Counted from the stretch's first letter, positions 25,813 to 39,195 are shown. The stretch: DNA of 64,000 nucleotides from Lanius collurio (GCA_020086605.1 JACBWW010000004.1:23882255-23946254), one strand, 5' to 3'. Notes: generated by a model not told the origin, from the sequence alone. A program made the numbers and translations.

Positions 25813-28800
25813 TCTCAATATTATCTAGTACTGCAACGTCAGAGAGTAGCAGGGGGATGGCAATGATAAAAAATTAGAGGGAAATAGAGAGCTATGTGTG
25901 CTTTATTATTAAACCAGTTCTCCAGACATTTAAATTGTTAGAAACTTATCTTTTACTATCCTCTGATAGGCAAAGGTACATTGGATAAGAACTTAGCAAA
26001 CATGATTAACTTGAACTGATAACTGGAAAGAAAACCTGTGGAGACACTTTATGAAATAATCCTGAAAATTTTCTGTATTTTACTTATGGAAGAAGCACAT
26101 ATTATTCTCATCTCACTCCATCCTTAAGTCTTGCCCACTGTCTCCCTTTATTTGTACCAGAGTACATGTGTCCAAACAAGCTTATGCAGACATAACTCCT
26201 TTCTGGCCTCAGACTCATGAGAGTAGTTAAAAGCTATGAGAAAACATATCAATTAAAAATATTAAGTACTCGAAAGAGCATGCATAATAAGTATCACTTT
26301 AAAAGGGAGATGAGAGCAAAATTCCCCAGTCTAGTTACAGATGTAGACATCTCCCAATACTTCCCAAACCCTTGCATCTAGGGGCTTAACTATGGGTTCA
26401 TATCTAATGTCATACAACCAAGCAGTATATTAAAGCTTAAAGTGTAAAGCATTTCTGTATTTTTCTGATGATGAATAATTCCTTTTGTATTCATTTTAGT
26501 AACATTAAACAGAATGAATTCATTTAGAATGAATGTGGATAGACATTTAATTTCTGCTGCATTTTCAGGAGAAACTATTTAAATGAATAATTATACAAAA
26601 AAATTAGCAGAGAGAAAAGAGCTGAAAGTTGCCATGACAGCCATAAATTTTACAAGAAATAACATAAATCCATGAGATTTATCTGTTCAACTTCAATAAG
26701 TGTCATATTCACTTTATGCACATATGGTATAGTATATATATAGTCCTGGGCTGGGGGGAAGATACATGAAGTTAGTTTATATCTTGACACATGCTGTTGT
26801 ATTATTTCAGAAGTGACAATCAATAAGAACTTTAGAGAAACATCTTAAAAAACCCTATCAGATCAGCCATTTTTTTTCTTTAAGTTCAAGAGTTACTTTT
26901 TTTTCTACAATGATTGAGCAAGAGTTACATAAGAAAATCTCAGTATTTTATAGCCTTCCATGACAGAGTTCTTCAGAGAATGTTTTTCTAACTATCCAGT
27001 TTTAGGAATTCCTGCCTTCTTTCCTCTGCCTGTGTTTTTTTTTCCCCTCAGACTTTGTGAGAGCACCTAACGTTGACCAACATCTGAGATTCTGTAGCAG
27101 TTTACTTCCAAGAAAAAATATCTTATTTTTAAAGTAGACACCCTTGAGGTAACCTGGACTACTTTTCAGACTGTTACTTGGAGCTGAAAAGTTATGAGAT
27201 TGAAACCTTTGCAAACCACATCCCTATGTGGATGTTTAGTATTACCTGGGGTTCAATAACTCAGACACAGATTAAGCAGCTTCCTAGTTTCAAATTACGT
27301 CTACAGAAAATTTTTACCAGAAGCCAAGCATCCAGATTTTACCAGGTGCCGAGTTCTTCATTTCTGGATTTGACTATGAGGTGAACTTGATTGTGCAGAA
27401 GCAGTCTCACAACTGCAACATGAATAAATGATTAGGAAATCTGGTCCCTAAAAATAATGAGAATTAATAAAATGTATTTTGATATGGAATTTCTTACACT
27501 GCAAAAAAATCTAAATTGGGTGGATTTACCTCACCTAGCAAAAGTGACTAATGACTAAATTCTCCATCTTCCCTAGAAATGAAGGGAATATGTTCTCCAC
27601 TCTACTGTAAAAAAGGCAAAAAGCTTTCATGCGTGTTAACTTTTTAAACTTTACCTTGAAATGTTATTCAAAAACTACAGCCATGTTAGACATTTCCAAA
27701 TTTTCAACCTAATTTCATTTTAGGATTAATTTCCTTAATGCTGAAGCTCTAACCAATTTATTTTTTTTTTTTTTTACCTTCAGCTGTGGAAGACCATGCA
27801 TGTCATCTATATTCTGGATAATGTAAATTCTTTCATTTAATTCAGGGCTAAGAAAACAGCAGTCAGATTAAGACTTACCTTGAGGCATAAATTTTATCTG
27901 TGTTTCTGTAGTTTTTAACATATGAAAGTTTAAAAAACTCAAATATTGTGATAAACTTCCAGATTTAGAAAGAAGTTTTGTAATTCATAACAGCTTCTCC
28001 AAGTCACTCCAAATCTCTGCAGATTTGGAGGTGTAACATTTACATTGTTGAGCCCTTCAGCATACTGTATGTGTCAATTTCTTAGACTTGGTTTTCAGTG
28101 TCATGGATTGCAAACATAAAGATGTCATTAGTTCAGTTTTACATTCTCTTAGACAAAAAAAATCATGTGGATTTTTAAGAAAATTAAGTAACATTTGAAA
28201 TTAAGGAGTCAAAATTCTGACATTTCAGTGAACAAAAATTGAGTTAATTTTTTTAATGAAATGTGAATAGAAAACTTGACCTTCTCCATGAAACACATAG
28301 TTTAGGAGAGAGAAAAGCTAGTTAATACAATGCATTTTATTGCATATATTTTGTATTACTGGTGACTTACTGCAACTAAAACTTTTTTTTTTTTATATTC
28401 AGAATACTGAATAGCAAAGAAAAAAACCTTATGTACTTTATTTCCTGTTTTTGCTGATGACACAAGGATATATTTTATACACTGTGGAAAGAGAATAGAA
28501 TCAGCATCTGGTTTACCTGGGAAAAAAGCTTAGTGTGCAGGTAAATCCTTGAAACATATACTACCCTCAAATTAAAACAAGAAACCAATGGTGTTCATTA
28601 CTGATATACCCAACTCCTCATCAGCACATCTTGTAGTTTATTCTCTCCTGCAGTTTACATATCTTTAATAATTTGACAAGGGCTGATTTCAGATGTGGTT
28701 ACCAGCCTCTTGTAAATAATCTTAGTGGGGTGTGAGGGGGAAGGAAAGGGAAAATAAGACTGTGAAGCAGCTTCTGAGATGGCAGCTTGCAATGACAGTT

Positions 28801-31352
28801 GGACAGATTTTCTGGTGTTGTGGAAGAATCATATGCAATAACTATATGAATTGCTCACTTTCCTCCAAGGATTATGTATTTTTTTAAAGTTTCATAAATA
28901 CAAAGATGTGGGAAGCATTTCTAGGTAGAAAAATATAAAATTCTATTTTATTTCCATTGCAACTCATTTGCATAATGTAATCTGGCGGGTTATGTTTGTC
29001 AGTGGTGGGAAGACAGTTTAAACAATGTTCAACATATGTATACCATCAGCAGCAAAAGGTCATGGTCTTAGCAGGCAGCTAAAAAAGTAAACAAAAGCCA
29101 GCATGTCTGCATTCTCCCTGCATCATATTGACAGAAAATAATAGCTCCCTAACAGAATATCTGTCAACTTGGAAACATTTACTGAGCATTTTTTTTTCTG
29201 GCTGATATAGACTGTTCAAGTAAATCATTATATTGGGAGGCAGCTACTGCCATTTGAAAAAGTATCTTGAGACTGACTACAGCAATTTCATATCACCATA
29301 ATTCAGCAGCAACTGACTACTAACTAGCTGTGTGCCACAGATTCCATCCAGTATGACTGTTTCCATGGTAATTGGATACCCAGACATTTTATTGAAACCT
29401 GTTTGCCAGAAATCGTTAAGGACTAGGAAGGAAATCCTCAGACTTTTCCTTCTACAGACTGACTGGCAGGTGCACTGAATAATTAATTTTCATGATTTCC
29501 AGTTTCATAGTATGCAACTCTATCTATTCACATCACAAAAGTGCCTTGATAACTTGTGTTCTGACTCCATTTGCTCTTTTCATCCAGTGTCTACTGAAAC
29601 ATTCTAAGCTAAACCCGTCTCCTCCTTACACTGACCTACACCAGTAAAAACACCTGTTGGACTCAAAACAAGCAGGGTCACATATAGGGACTAATTCCAC
29701 CTCTGATAGTGTCCAAAGCATTTATTGAAGAGTTAAATAATGGATTTCAAATCCAGTGTCTTCCCACAAAAAGGTTTATTAAAATCAATGCTATCTTTTG
29801 TGAACTCACCCTGATTTCTGGGTGTAAAACAACTTTCATCTATGAGAACAGTTACAGAATGAGCTATAGGCATATTGAAGGTGAAACAGGGAACAGGACA
29901 AGGGGCGGAAGAAAAGAATTGTCTTTGATAAACTGCTAACAAGGATTAGGATAATTATTTTCTGTGCCTGTTCTTACCCAGTCTTTCTTCTAAATGATCT
30001 GCTTATGTGCCAGTAAGCAAAAAACAGGTCCTGTTTTTAATCTCATATTCCCTCTGCTTCTGGAATTACTTCTAAGGGCAGGTGGCAAATGAGTTCTTTC
30101 TAATTTTCCAATCTTCTCCATGGGAAGAATTCTGCCTTCTTGTTCAGGCTGAATAGTTCTTTACTCTGGGGATAGAGTAAGGAATAGCTCAAGCTGAGTG
30201 CATGTGACAGAACCTGACTCAGTATGAAATGAGGGCACATACGGTTTAAGGTTATATGTGTGATGTGCTCAATTTATTATGAGACAATGATTTCTGAGTT
30301 GGAATGTTTCAGTACAATAAACCAGGGTAGGGCATAAAGACATTTGCTTTATGAACAGTCTTTTTAGTGACATGTTTACACACAGTTGTTTCTGCACCTG
30401 TTAATATAATTTTGTTTTGCTCAATATAATGCTTTGAAAGAATTTCAAGAAAAAATGATATCTTTTATCACAGTGTCAAGTTCTAACTAAGGGAAGTGAC
30501 CAGTAACCATATAAAAAAGTGACAAGTCAAGGTCTATATCTGTCAATCTAATTTGTGAACGTCAGGATTTTTACTGTCATTTCAAAGAAAAACAAAATCT
30601 GATTAATTCTTACATCTTCAGATACACATTAATACATATACATTGATATAACATTGGTATATATACTCATACAAATATATTCATTCATATAAGCATGATG
30701 TAAATGCATATAAATTCTCTGATAAAGAGGAGACAAGTGATTTTTCAAGAGACTTATTTGACATAATAATAATTCATTGATCTCTCTTCCTTATTGGGGA
30801 CTGATAATAGAATAGCCCAAGGGGAAGAATCCATGCCAGAATCCTGGATCAAAGGGTTTACCTCTTTGCTCACATAGGTGCTGAATCCATGGCTTATTTC
30901 CAAGTAAAAGTGCCTGCAGCAACATTTGCTAATTACAGGTTGTGTTCTACTGTTTCCAAACAGGGTGAAAGTGACAGAAGTTTAACTGTAAATAATTACA
31001 CACTTGAGTAAGTATGTGATTAGCCCTATTTGTTGTGGTTGGGACTAGAGTGACAGGACAAGAATGGAGTGATTGCATTATTTACGGCTTAATTGTAGAC
31101 AAGTAATTACTTACGTAAGCTGGTGCTGTGGGGTCAGGGAATACATGCCTAAGAACATCTAGGGTTTGAATGGAAACTTCAGAAAGTGGGTTTCCAAATG
31201 ATGTAGCTGAAGTGCAAATTCTATGCATTTATCTAATTATGAAGGGAGGTCCTTGAGCTAAATGCCTTGGAATGTTAAATGCCTTGTTCTCTTGAAACTA
31301 AGGATTAGATGGAATATTTAAATCAGTGCTTCCAGCCTAATAAATCACAAAT
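25813..31352. other. Non-repetitive AT-rich DNA with candidate conserved stretches
   Basis: No gene, RNA gene or transposon is recognised. A run of 15 T lies at 27761-27775, and TA-rich low-complexity sequence at about 30620-30710. Two sub-regions are free of simple repeats and retroelement words and are rich in homeodomain- and POU-type motifs: 28930-29400 (including an ATTTGCAT-type octamer near 28968) and 30990-31352 (including taattacttacg). Such texture is common in vertebrate conserved noncoding elements. Conservation cannot be judged from one sequence. Confidence 0.5.
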
Positions 31353-31365
31353 GCCACCTAGTGGC
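31353..31365 (-). promoter_or_regulatory. CTCF-type core motif
   Basis: Read on the minus strand the 13 bases are GCCACTAGGTGGC, a full match to the CTCF core consensus CCASYAGRKGGC plus one flanking base. The next two bases fit the extended consensus only partly (A good, T poor). The site stands in otherwise AT-rich sequence, about 30 bp before a 40-A run. CTCF would bind here as an insulator or loop-anchor protein. The motif is seen; occupancy is inference. Confidence 0.5.
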
Positions 31366-31396
31366 TTTTGCTATCCAGTGAAACACTTCATACTCA

Positions 31397-31397
<1 letters not shown>

Positions 31398-31437
<40 letters not shown>
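31398..31437 (+). repeat. Poly(A) run, 40 bases
   Basis: An uninterrupted run of 40 A is bounded by 'actcac' and 'gtgtt'. An aataaa occurs about 55 bp upstream, but no target-site duplication or retrocopy body is evident. CR1, the dominant avian retroelement, does not generate poly(A) tails. A mutable homopolymer microsatellite is the simplest reading. The length may be imprecise because of sequencing error. Confidence 0.9.
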
Positions 31438-31439
<2 letters not shown>

Positions 31440-31870
31440 GTTAAAAAAACCCCTAAACCCCATGTTATTTCCATGAATGTGCATATGGTTGATGAGATTA
31501 TCTGTGAACACATTTTTCCACCTAGTTCCTAGTTCCCAGCCACGTTTTATTTGCATTGGATCAGTTTGTGAAAATGTTACTCATATTGGCAAGTAGCAGT
31601 GAATAATCCCATTAAAACGTAGTTAAACTCCCTGCTTTGGAACTGTATTTTAACTATGTGCTCTCCTTGCCAAGTAAAAGAAGGGTCTGATTTACAAAAG
31701 AAGTTAGATAAGTAATAAGGCTAGCTAAGTTAGTTAAATTAACTAAACTTGCCAGTAAATTACCCCAAGTGTGTCCATCCAACTAAATGAATGCTTCCTT
31801 TTTAACTTGTCTTCTCCTTTTCCAAAATGACAAAGTATTCCAAAATCAGAATCAAAAGAAAGGAAGAGAA

Positions 31871-31934
31871 AGAAAAGAAAAGAAAAGAAAAGAAAAGAAA
31901 AGAAAAGAAAAGAAAAGAAAAGAAAAGAAAAGAA

Positions 31935-31965
<31 letters not shown>
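31871..31965 (+). repeat. (AGAAA)n microsatellite passing into (GAAA)n
   Basis: Fourteen perfect AGAAA units (31871-31940) are followed by about seven GAAA units (31937-31965). Purine-rich imperfect sequence lies on both sides. The 64-codon open frame over it (31787-31981) encodes only a Lys/Glu/Arg-rich low-complexity run and is not a gene. The unit switch suggests a single-base deletion in one pentamer that then expanded by slippage. Confidence 0.95.
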
Positions 31966-31966
<1 letters not shown>

Positions 31967-34900
31967 GGAAAAAATAAGTAAAAAAGGACCAAGCTTATTA
32001 TTTTGAAGGAGAATAATTGCAGTATAATGAACCTCTTACTTCAACCATCTATATGTTGTTAGATACATTTGAAAATCATAAAAGGAAACTTAGAGGATCA
32101 AGACAAAAAATTTATTAGTAATAATTATAGTCACCTGTGCTAAGTCTCTCTTTCCACATCTTCACAAACAACTGCATATGTTGAGCTTATGATGGATACC
32201 CACACATGAAAAATATTTTGCAAGTGTTAACATTTTTTTCTAAGACAGTAAGGGCTTGAAAATCCCAGAAGCATTAGAAATTGTGTCTTGTGATGAGTGC
32301 AAAAAATACTTTTAAAAAGTCTGTCTTTTATAGCCCGATTCAGTAAAAAACTTTAAACTGAAACTTCAAAGTCTTGAAATTTGGCATGGTTATTTTGGCA
32401 CAGCATCTAGAAAAAAAATGTTTGTGACTTTCAAAAACTATCAAATCTTCTTTGACAAAATGTGATTAAAGTGCAATTGTCAAAAATTATCAAAGTCTGG
32501 GTAAGAGTGTTGAATCAACCAGGCTTTTTTTTTTTCTCTCCTTGGAGATACGTACACTCCCTCGGTTTCAGAACATAAGAATGATGCCAATGATAAATTG
32601 CAATTAAGTGGTATAGGTATGCACAGGAAATACCTGAATGTTTTATGTTGTAAAACATTCAAGGATGTATATTTAGGTAATTATTTCTAGGGAAGCTTAG
32701 AGTTATGCATGTGGCATGTGAAAGTTTAGTGGTACCTAACTGCTCAAGGTGCTTTGCCTCCCAAAATTGAGCGGAGTCTGCTCAAAACTGTTCCCTCTGA
32801 AATATTAAATTACGATGGATGACGAATTTTTTTCTACTTCAGTCTGATTATTATTAACATCTATTTGTAAAAATTTTCTATAGAACATTCTACATTTCTT
32901 TATGGCATGACCCTACAATTTTCATACACCTCAATCTTCATATGTTTTTAGTGTATCTTCAAGCAGGAGAATAATTTCATTCCATTAATTTCACGGGATT
33001 AAGGTCTGTAGTTTCAGAGATTTTAATATAACTAGAATGATGATATTTTTCAGTGTGATGGAAAGTAAACAGAGGTTTGGGAAAGTTAAGTATCTTTGTC
33101 TCTGAAGGTCATATAACAACTCAGTGAGAGAACAGAGTGCAAAATGTCACCACTATTCTTGATTATTTTCTTTGTGAATGCTACAGTGTTTTTTTTTTAA
33201 AAAGCAGAATGTCTATAGTTGTTGAATGGAATAGCTAATACATATGCTCTTAATTTCTTAAATACTCAAAGCTAAAAATATATTCAAATACCTCAGTTCT
33301 ATCCTTGTTTTTATTGTGACATGAGACAAAACACCCACGAAGTATTCCAAAGCCTTACTTAGCTCATAAATCTTTTTAAAATTAAGAGATGTAACTTTCT
33401 GGATCTAAATAATTCCTCATTCATATATTTGCTTTTATATTGCTTTAATTTTGCTGTTCTTGGGGAAACTCTGCATGGTCCTGCATAACTGATCACTGAC
33501 TGGAAAGAACACAAGAAACTACCCATCAGAATGTATGCTTAATTGCTACCAAGTGTTATAGCATAGCCTGTCCTTTAATCATGTTCTTTGGAGTTCCTTC
33601 AAATAACACATTATGTAAAAAACTCCTTACTTTGCTTTAAAATTGAATCTGAGGTAATATAATACAATTTTAAAAGTGTAAATTGTTTTACAGATTAGCA
33701 ATATAATTTTGCAGAAATAAAACAATAGATTACAATTTTTGTAACAAAATTTTGAAAACAAAACCAGTTTTTCTGGGTGGACACAATTATTTGTCATGGG
33801 ACATGGGAGTGTATTAAGATTCCATGGCTGCAGTGGGTTATTAATAACATTACTTATAACAGTAATTGTAATCTTTGTCATTTTTCTTGACCTACTCTTG
33901 CTTACTCATGCTTTTTCTTTCTTCCATCTCCTGTTTTTCCTCATATATGCAAATTTGTTATGGAAAGTAAAATGAACAAAGATCTGATAATAAATCTTTC
34001 ATGATATTAATTTTGTTTCTCACATGTTTCTTCTTTTCTACTTTATCATCTGGACTTTTTAAGAAATATATATACCTGATATATGTATATACACATGTAA
34101 TATATATACTAATACACTATATATATACAAATATATATATGTAGAACTAAGATGTTTAAGATGTTTATTAATATCTCATCCAATAATAGATTCTTATGTT
34201 GAATTTTTCATGTAATCCAATACAACCTTAGTGAAAGTCAACAGAATGGGTCCTGTGCTCATTCACTCACACTGACCCCATAGTCCAGAATCTCAATCCA
34301 TAGCAGTCACCTGTCTAGAGCACGGTGTATTATCCAACTATCCAGGAAGCTTAAATTTTCATATCACGAGAAAGAAAGCATGACACCATTTCTCTTTAAA
34401 GTGGTACATCGGAGAATGCATCACAATTGTCCCTCAGACCTGGTAACAGGGCACAGAACTCTAAGAGATGAGAACTTTGAGACTTCTTAAGCCCTATGAT
34501 ACTTAATGCTGATGCCACAGCTCTGGAATCTCTATTACTTTGTTCATATTGTGTTTTCTTAATGTCCAGTAGTCTTTAGCGAATCTGCCTTGTTCCACTC
34601 ACGGGCAGTAGAAAGAAGAAACAGGCCATGAGAGTGTTGGAAATCAAAACAGGAAGATACTGTGGAAGTGGAGGACTGGAAGACTGACAACAGGGATTGA
34701 ATGATTTCTAAAGGCACTGCAAGAAGGCACAGGATAGGGCCAACCTCTAACCCAGATGCTGAACACATCTTCTGGCTTTGGAAGAGTTGCCTGAAACCAG
34801 CAAGAGCTTTTAAGGCAAGTGGTTGGTATGTTTTTTGTTGAGGGATAATTTTGTTAAGCACACCCCTGTATGTTGCAGTACATCTCTAATCTTACTTTTA

Positions 34901-35257
34901 ACAGTCATCTGGGTTCTAAAAGTGTTTATAACATTCCTAAAAAGTGCAGTGAAACAAAGCAATCAATAGCTGAGAAAATCTCCTATATTTAAAAATTCTT
35001 CACTTATTTTTTTTCTGTAGTTTGAAAACAGAGTTAATCACTGGTTTAATAGTTAATGACATTAAAAGAATTTTAATTCTGTGACCAATCAAAAAACAAA
35101 TTTTAGAAATACATATTCTATGAAGGACCTTGGCTTCAAATCACAATAATTTCCTCAATCTAATAAACAAATTCTGTAAGAAAAATATTACTGCCTCTTA
35201 ATTTCCTAATTTGGTCTGCTTTTTTCATCAGTTCCCTTTCCTTGGTCCATAGCATCG
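31966..35257. other. AT-rich non-coding DNA, no gene recognised
   Basis: No supported gene. An imperfect AT/TA microsatellite occupies 34066-34142. The longest open frame (minus, 34559-34861, 100 codons) has no recognised domain, and its codon content looks like random sequence in a locally less AT-rich patch. Confidence 0.65.
34066..34142. repeat. Imperfect (AT)n microsatellite
   Basis: Alternating A/T runs are interrupted by gtatatacacatgt-like variants, in several blocks over about 75 bases. Such tracts are replication-slippage products and can form cruciform structures. No associated mobile element is visible. Confidence 0.9.
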
Positions 35258-36087
35258 TAGATTCACAGAATGTCTCTTGTTGGAAGGGACCATATGACTA
35301 AGAACATCATCCAGATGCTTCTTGAACTCTTACAATATTTGTGCCATGACCCCTTCCTTGGAGATTCTGTTGCTTGTGGAGCCAGTGACTGACCATTCTC
35401 TCAGTGATTAACCTTTTTCTAATATTTAATCTGAACTTTGACCGATATAAATTCATTCCTTTTCATTGTGTTCTATTGTTGCTCTCCAGGGAGAGGAGAT
35501 AAACATCACTTCCTCTTCCTCCTCCCCTCCTCTGCTGCCCCCCTTGAGGAATTGTGGACTGTGATGATGTCACTCCTCAGCCTTCTCCAAGCTGAACAAA
35601 CCAAGTGACCTCGGTCACCCCTTTGAGGCCTTTCACCATCTTGGTTGCCCTCTTCTGGACACATTCTAACAGTTTGATTTTCTTCTTACATTGAGGCACT
35701 CCAAACTGCACACAGTAATTGAGGTGGTGCCACATCAGTGCAGAGCAGAGGACAACATTCCCCTCCCTTGCTTGGCTGGCGATGCAGTGCCTGATGCATC
35801 CCAGGACATGGTTGGCTCTCCTGTCTGCCAGGGCACAGCTGACTCATGTTAAATTTATCATCAACCCAAACCCATAGACCAGTTTCTGCAGGACTGCTCT
35901 CCAGCCTTTTATCACCCAATTTGTATGTAAAACCTGGATTACCCTGTCCCATGGTGCCTGTTCATGCTAAATTTCATACAGTTGATGATATCCAGAACTC
36001 TCTTTGAGGTCTCTCTTCTCTCAAGGGTGTCCACAGCTTCTCCTAATTTAGTGTCATTGACAAACTCATTTAACGTACATTCAAGCT
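35258..36087 (-). mobile_element. CR1 LINE fragment, 3' UTR and C-terminal RT
   Basis: The plus strand starts with a decayed CR1 terminus (tagattcacagaatg, then gttggaagggacc). It continues through 3' UTR-like sequence (ggttgccctcttctggaca, cttctccaagctgaacaa) into the C-terminal part of ORF2. A minus-strand frame at 35686-35952 contains DDKFNMSQLCPG, matching the usual 'DNKLxMSQxC' stretch of CR1 RT, but with frameshifts afterwards. The right end, near 36087, corresponds to the segment just before the FADDT motif. The 3' end is retained and the 5' end truncated, as is normal for CR1. It is non-functional. Confidence 0.85.
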
Positions 36088-39077
36088 ATCTCAACAAGAA
36101 AAAAATGTTTTCATACTTGAGTAACAAAAATTTAGTGAGAAGTCAAGAAATAGTAATGAAGTCTGCTTAAATACGTATGATATCTGTTATTATTAATTAT
36201 GATGATTATTGCTATGCCTAAGAAATAAGAGGAAACTCCAGGTTTGCCTGGTCAGACATGGAGTAGTGGTACCTTGGAGAACATACAGCATAAACATGCA
36301 GATGAATTCTATACTAGAATACAGACAATCAAGTCAACTCAACTGTGCTATCAGCAAATGTCTTTCTAGGTCTTTAGTGGAGGTGGGAGCCCAGGTAGGG
36401 GGCAAATAGGTTAATTAACTAGAAAGGAATGAAAGTTCTGTGTCAGCAGCAGAAAGAAAGAGAAATAAAGAGATAAAATGAGAAAGAGAGACTCAAAGTG
36501 TGCTCTAGGCTCTTCCTTTCATTAGGTCAGACATTTCTCTCTGATGGATATTATGCAAATCATAATTAATTCATCACACAATTGAAGCTGTCTTACTGGC
36601 TTAAGTTTAGAATTTAGAGCTATTCACTGCTTAAAAAACAGAATAAATACTACTTAATTGCTCTTGCAATTAATTAGTCCACTTATCATTCAGCCAATGA
36701 TGACAGTTTTCACTTCCTATCAAAAAAAAATAAAACACCCTCAAACAGTCAGAAAGCAATTAGCCATTATTTTTAGGTGGCTAAATCCCATACCATCATA
36801 TCCCATATCACCATACATTTTTGGCATTTCTTGTGTGAAATGCTCTTAAAACCCTCCACTCACAAATACCTCTTTTACCACATGAGAATATCAGTAAATG
36901 AAAATGTTAATTAATGCATATTTTGCATTTAAAAGTTATATTTGCTTCTTCCTAATTTGTGGCACAATCCATTACTTTTGAAATAATACCTCCTCTGCAT
37001 TCTGTGGATCTATTTGAACTAAAGTCTTAGTAACAGTTTTTTCTGGATTTTCTCTCTTTTTTTTTTTTTTTTTCTTGACACAAATGTCTATATAATTCTC
37101 TTTAGTATTCAATTATATACTATGGTACTGTATACATTCAATTCAAATATTAAATTCAAAGCTTTTTCTACTGGTCTAAAGACAAGGTATCTCTCCACAA
37201 CTGGAAATGTAAGAGAATAATGCATATAGGCCAGGCGCAGACTGAAATAAGTTCCAAGAAAAGCGACAGTTGTCAATATACTCATCAATACTATCAGATG
37301 AGAAGGAATCAAAATGCAGTCACAGAGAAGCATCTACTTTAAGGTAGACAAATTCCTACTTCTTTTGCATGCTGTAATGAAAACAGAACTGTAGGGGTCA
37401 TATCAGGGACTTCATTCTAAAAATAAACCACTTTAATTATGGAATATTCACAAGTGTCTTAGCGTAAGCTTCACCCATCTGCAATCAGATTTAACCTCTT
37501 CTAAAAAGGATTTGTAAAAGTATATAGCTAATATCTATTTTATATATTACTTCCTTAGTAAATCCATTAATTTTATTTTGCTGGAGGGAGAAATTACACT
37601 CTTAAGAGCTGATTACAAGTAACAAAAAAATGACAATTAATTTTTTTGGTGGGTTTTCTCAGAAAAGTAGCTTATAATGTAAGAGTCGTCAGACTGGAAA
37701 TTAGTTTTTTGATTGCTGCCTAATATCATTCCCAGGGTGACATCATTCTCATGCTTGTGGCAGTGGTTATATTTCACTCCTTGCTGCTTTTCAATGTTAA
37801 CAGTAAATAAATGAAAATGCTTTTTCCCTGGACATTCCCCTAAATGTGCTCACAGCCTTTGCTTATCTAGCATGTATAGGCAAGTTGACACTTTTCCCAG
37901 CATAAAGAGCATAGAAATGCTGGCAGCAATAGAGCTCTGGCACAAACAGCCAAGCTGATTCTCACAAATGGACACACAAGTGCTTAAGTCTCTCCCAGAA
38001 AGTATGCCAAACAGCTGCTCTGCTATTGTCCCAACTTTGCCTTCCCTGGGCAATAAAATTAGTATTATTTGCCTTTTGTAATCATTATTTATTTCTGCTT
38101 TGCAGTTGATACAAACATTGAAAATAGCTGGTCACAAAAGACTTCATGATCCAGCTGCCAAATGACTGCATGGATACATCTGAGGCACCTTGCAGATTAA
38201 GGCACCAGGCACAATAAAGACACATATGGTTCACAGGAACAGAACCTGGACTGTACATGAGAGTTAATTGAATGAAGATTGCAAATCTGGCCTTGGGATG
38301 GCGCTGAAAATGTATGGAAATACCCAACCAAACTCAGTGAAATCTCCACAGATGAAGATGACTCAATGTGTTGTAAGCACCAGCCTCAGAAAAAAAAAAA
38401 AAAAGCTAGCAAAATTTGTAGAAGTCATTATCTTTTCTGTCTCTTCCTGCTGGCTCTGGGAAGCATATTACGAGTTATGCTTACTTTACATGTTTAGCAT
38501 TTTCAGATGTCTCTCTCCCCTGTATTAGGAGAGGTACTTGTTGAGCCTGAGGGAAGGGTAAGAAAGTTCTATCTAGCTTATTTATGTTATGATAGCTGCA
38601 TTTTATTTTTTTTGGCAGTATAAACTTGCACAAACATTACAGGCTTAGTAACTGTATTTTCCCTGCTAAACATTTCCCTCTTCAACCCTTTAATACTCCT
38701 CTGGTAATTTTTCAGATTTTGCTATTTAGCAGTAATTCGAGTAATCTACTTTTTCAGAGATGTGGTTGACAGGATTTTACACATTATAACCGTGCTCTTT
38801 ATTTTAACATTACTTCTTTCTACTCTGGTTATTTCTTTCTATATCTGTTTGATTTGTGGTCCTTTGCTTTCTTTTTGATCAAATACATATCTCATTTCAG
38901 ATTATTCTGTTTATTTTTCTCTCAGGCTGTTGCCAAAATATTTTTATGCAAGAGTTAGAAAAATCTATATAATGCAAAACAAGTAAAGAACCACATGGTA
39001 AAATGTTAATCCAAGATTTTTAAAAGCCAGATTCCATTAACTCTTAGTTATAAACTTTTTATATGACCTTATCTTAC
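36088..39077. other. AT-rich non-coding DNA, no gene recognised
   Basis: Nothing gene-like is supported. The region contains a purine-rich tract at about 36448-36491 (agaaagagaaataaagaga style), 17 T at 37057-37073 and 14 A at 38391-38404. Open frames near 38085-38528 on both strands are short and lack motifs. Confidence 0.7.
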
Positions 39078-39195
39078 CCTGAGATTAATTCAGTTGGTGC
39101 TAATAACACCAATGTCCTGAGTTCAATTCCTTTTAAGAGTTGAACTTGATGTTCCTTGTGGGTCACTTCCAGCCCAGAGTATTCCGTGATTCTAT
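39078..39195 (+). mobile_element. tRNA-Ile-derived SINE with CR1-type tail (TguSINE1-like)
   Basis: The head resembles tRNA-Ile(AAT): ttaattcagttgg corresponds to the A-box region, ggtgctaataacacc to the anticodon arm, and gagttcaattcc to the B box. About nine bases between the A box and the anticodon stem are missing relative to the tRNA. The body then matches a CR1 3' end (gttgaacttgatg, gtcacttccagcc), ending in gtgattctata. This tRNA-plus-CR1-tail design fits the passerine SINE family first described in zebra finch and mobilised by CR1 machinery. It is transcribed by RNA polymerase III when young; this copy is diverged and probably inert. Confidence 0.75.

Noticed and set aside
31340..31437. 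aataaa followed by A40 as a processed pseudogene 3' end
   Set aside because: The spacing of about 55 bases is long, no retrocopy body or target duplication is visible, and avian CR1 rarely makes poly(A)-tailed retrocopies.
31787..31981. 64-codon Lys/Glu/Arg-rich frame
   Set aside because: It is the translation of the AGAAA/GAAA microsatellite.
34559..34861. 100-codon minus-strand open frame
   Set aside because: No motif, no splice-site context that makes sense, and a length possible by chance in this composition.
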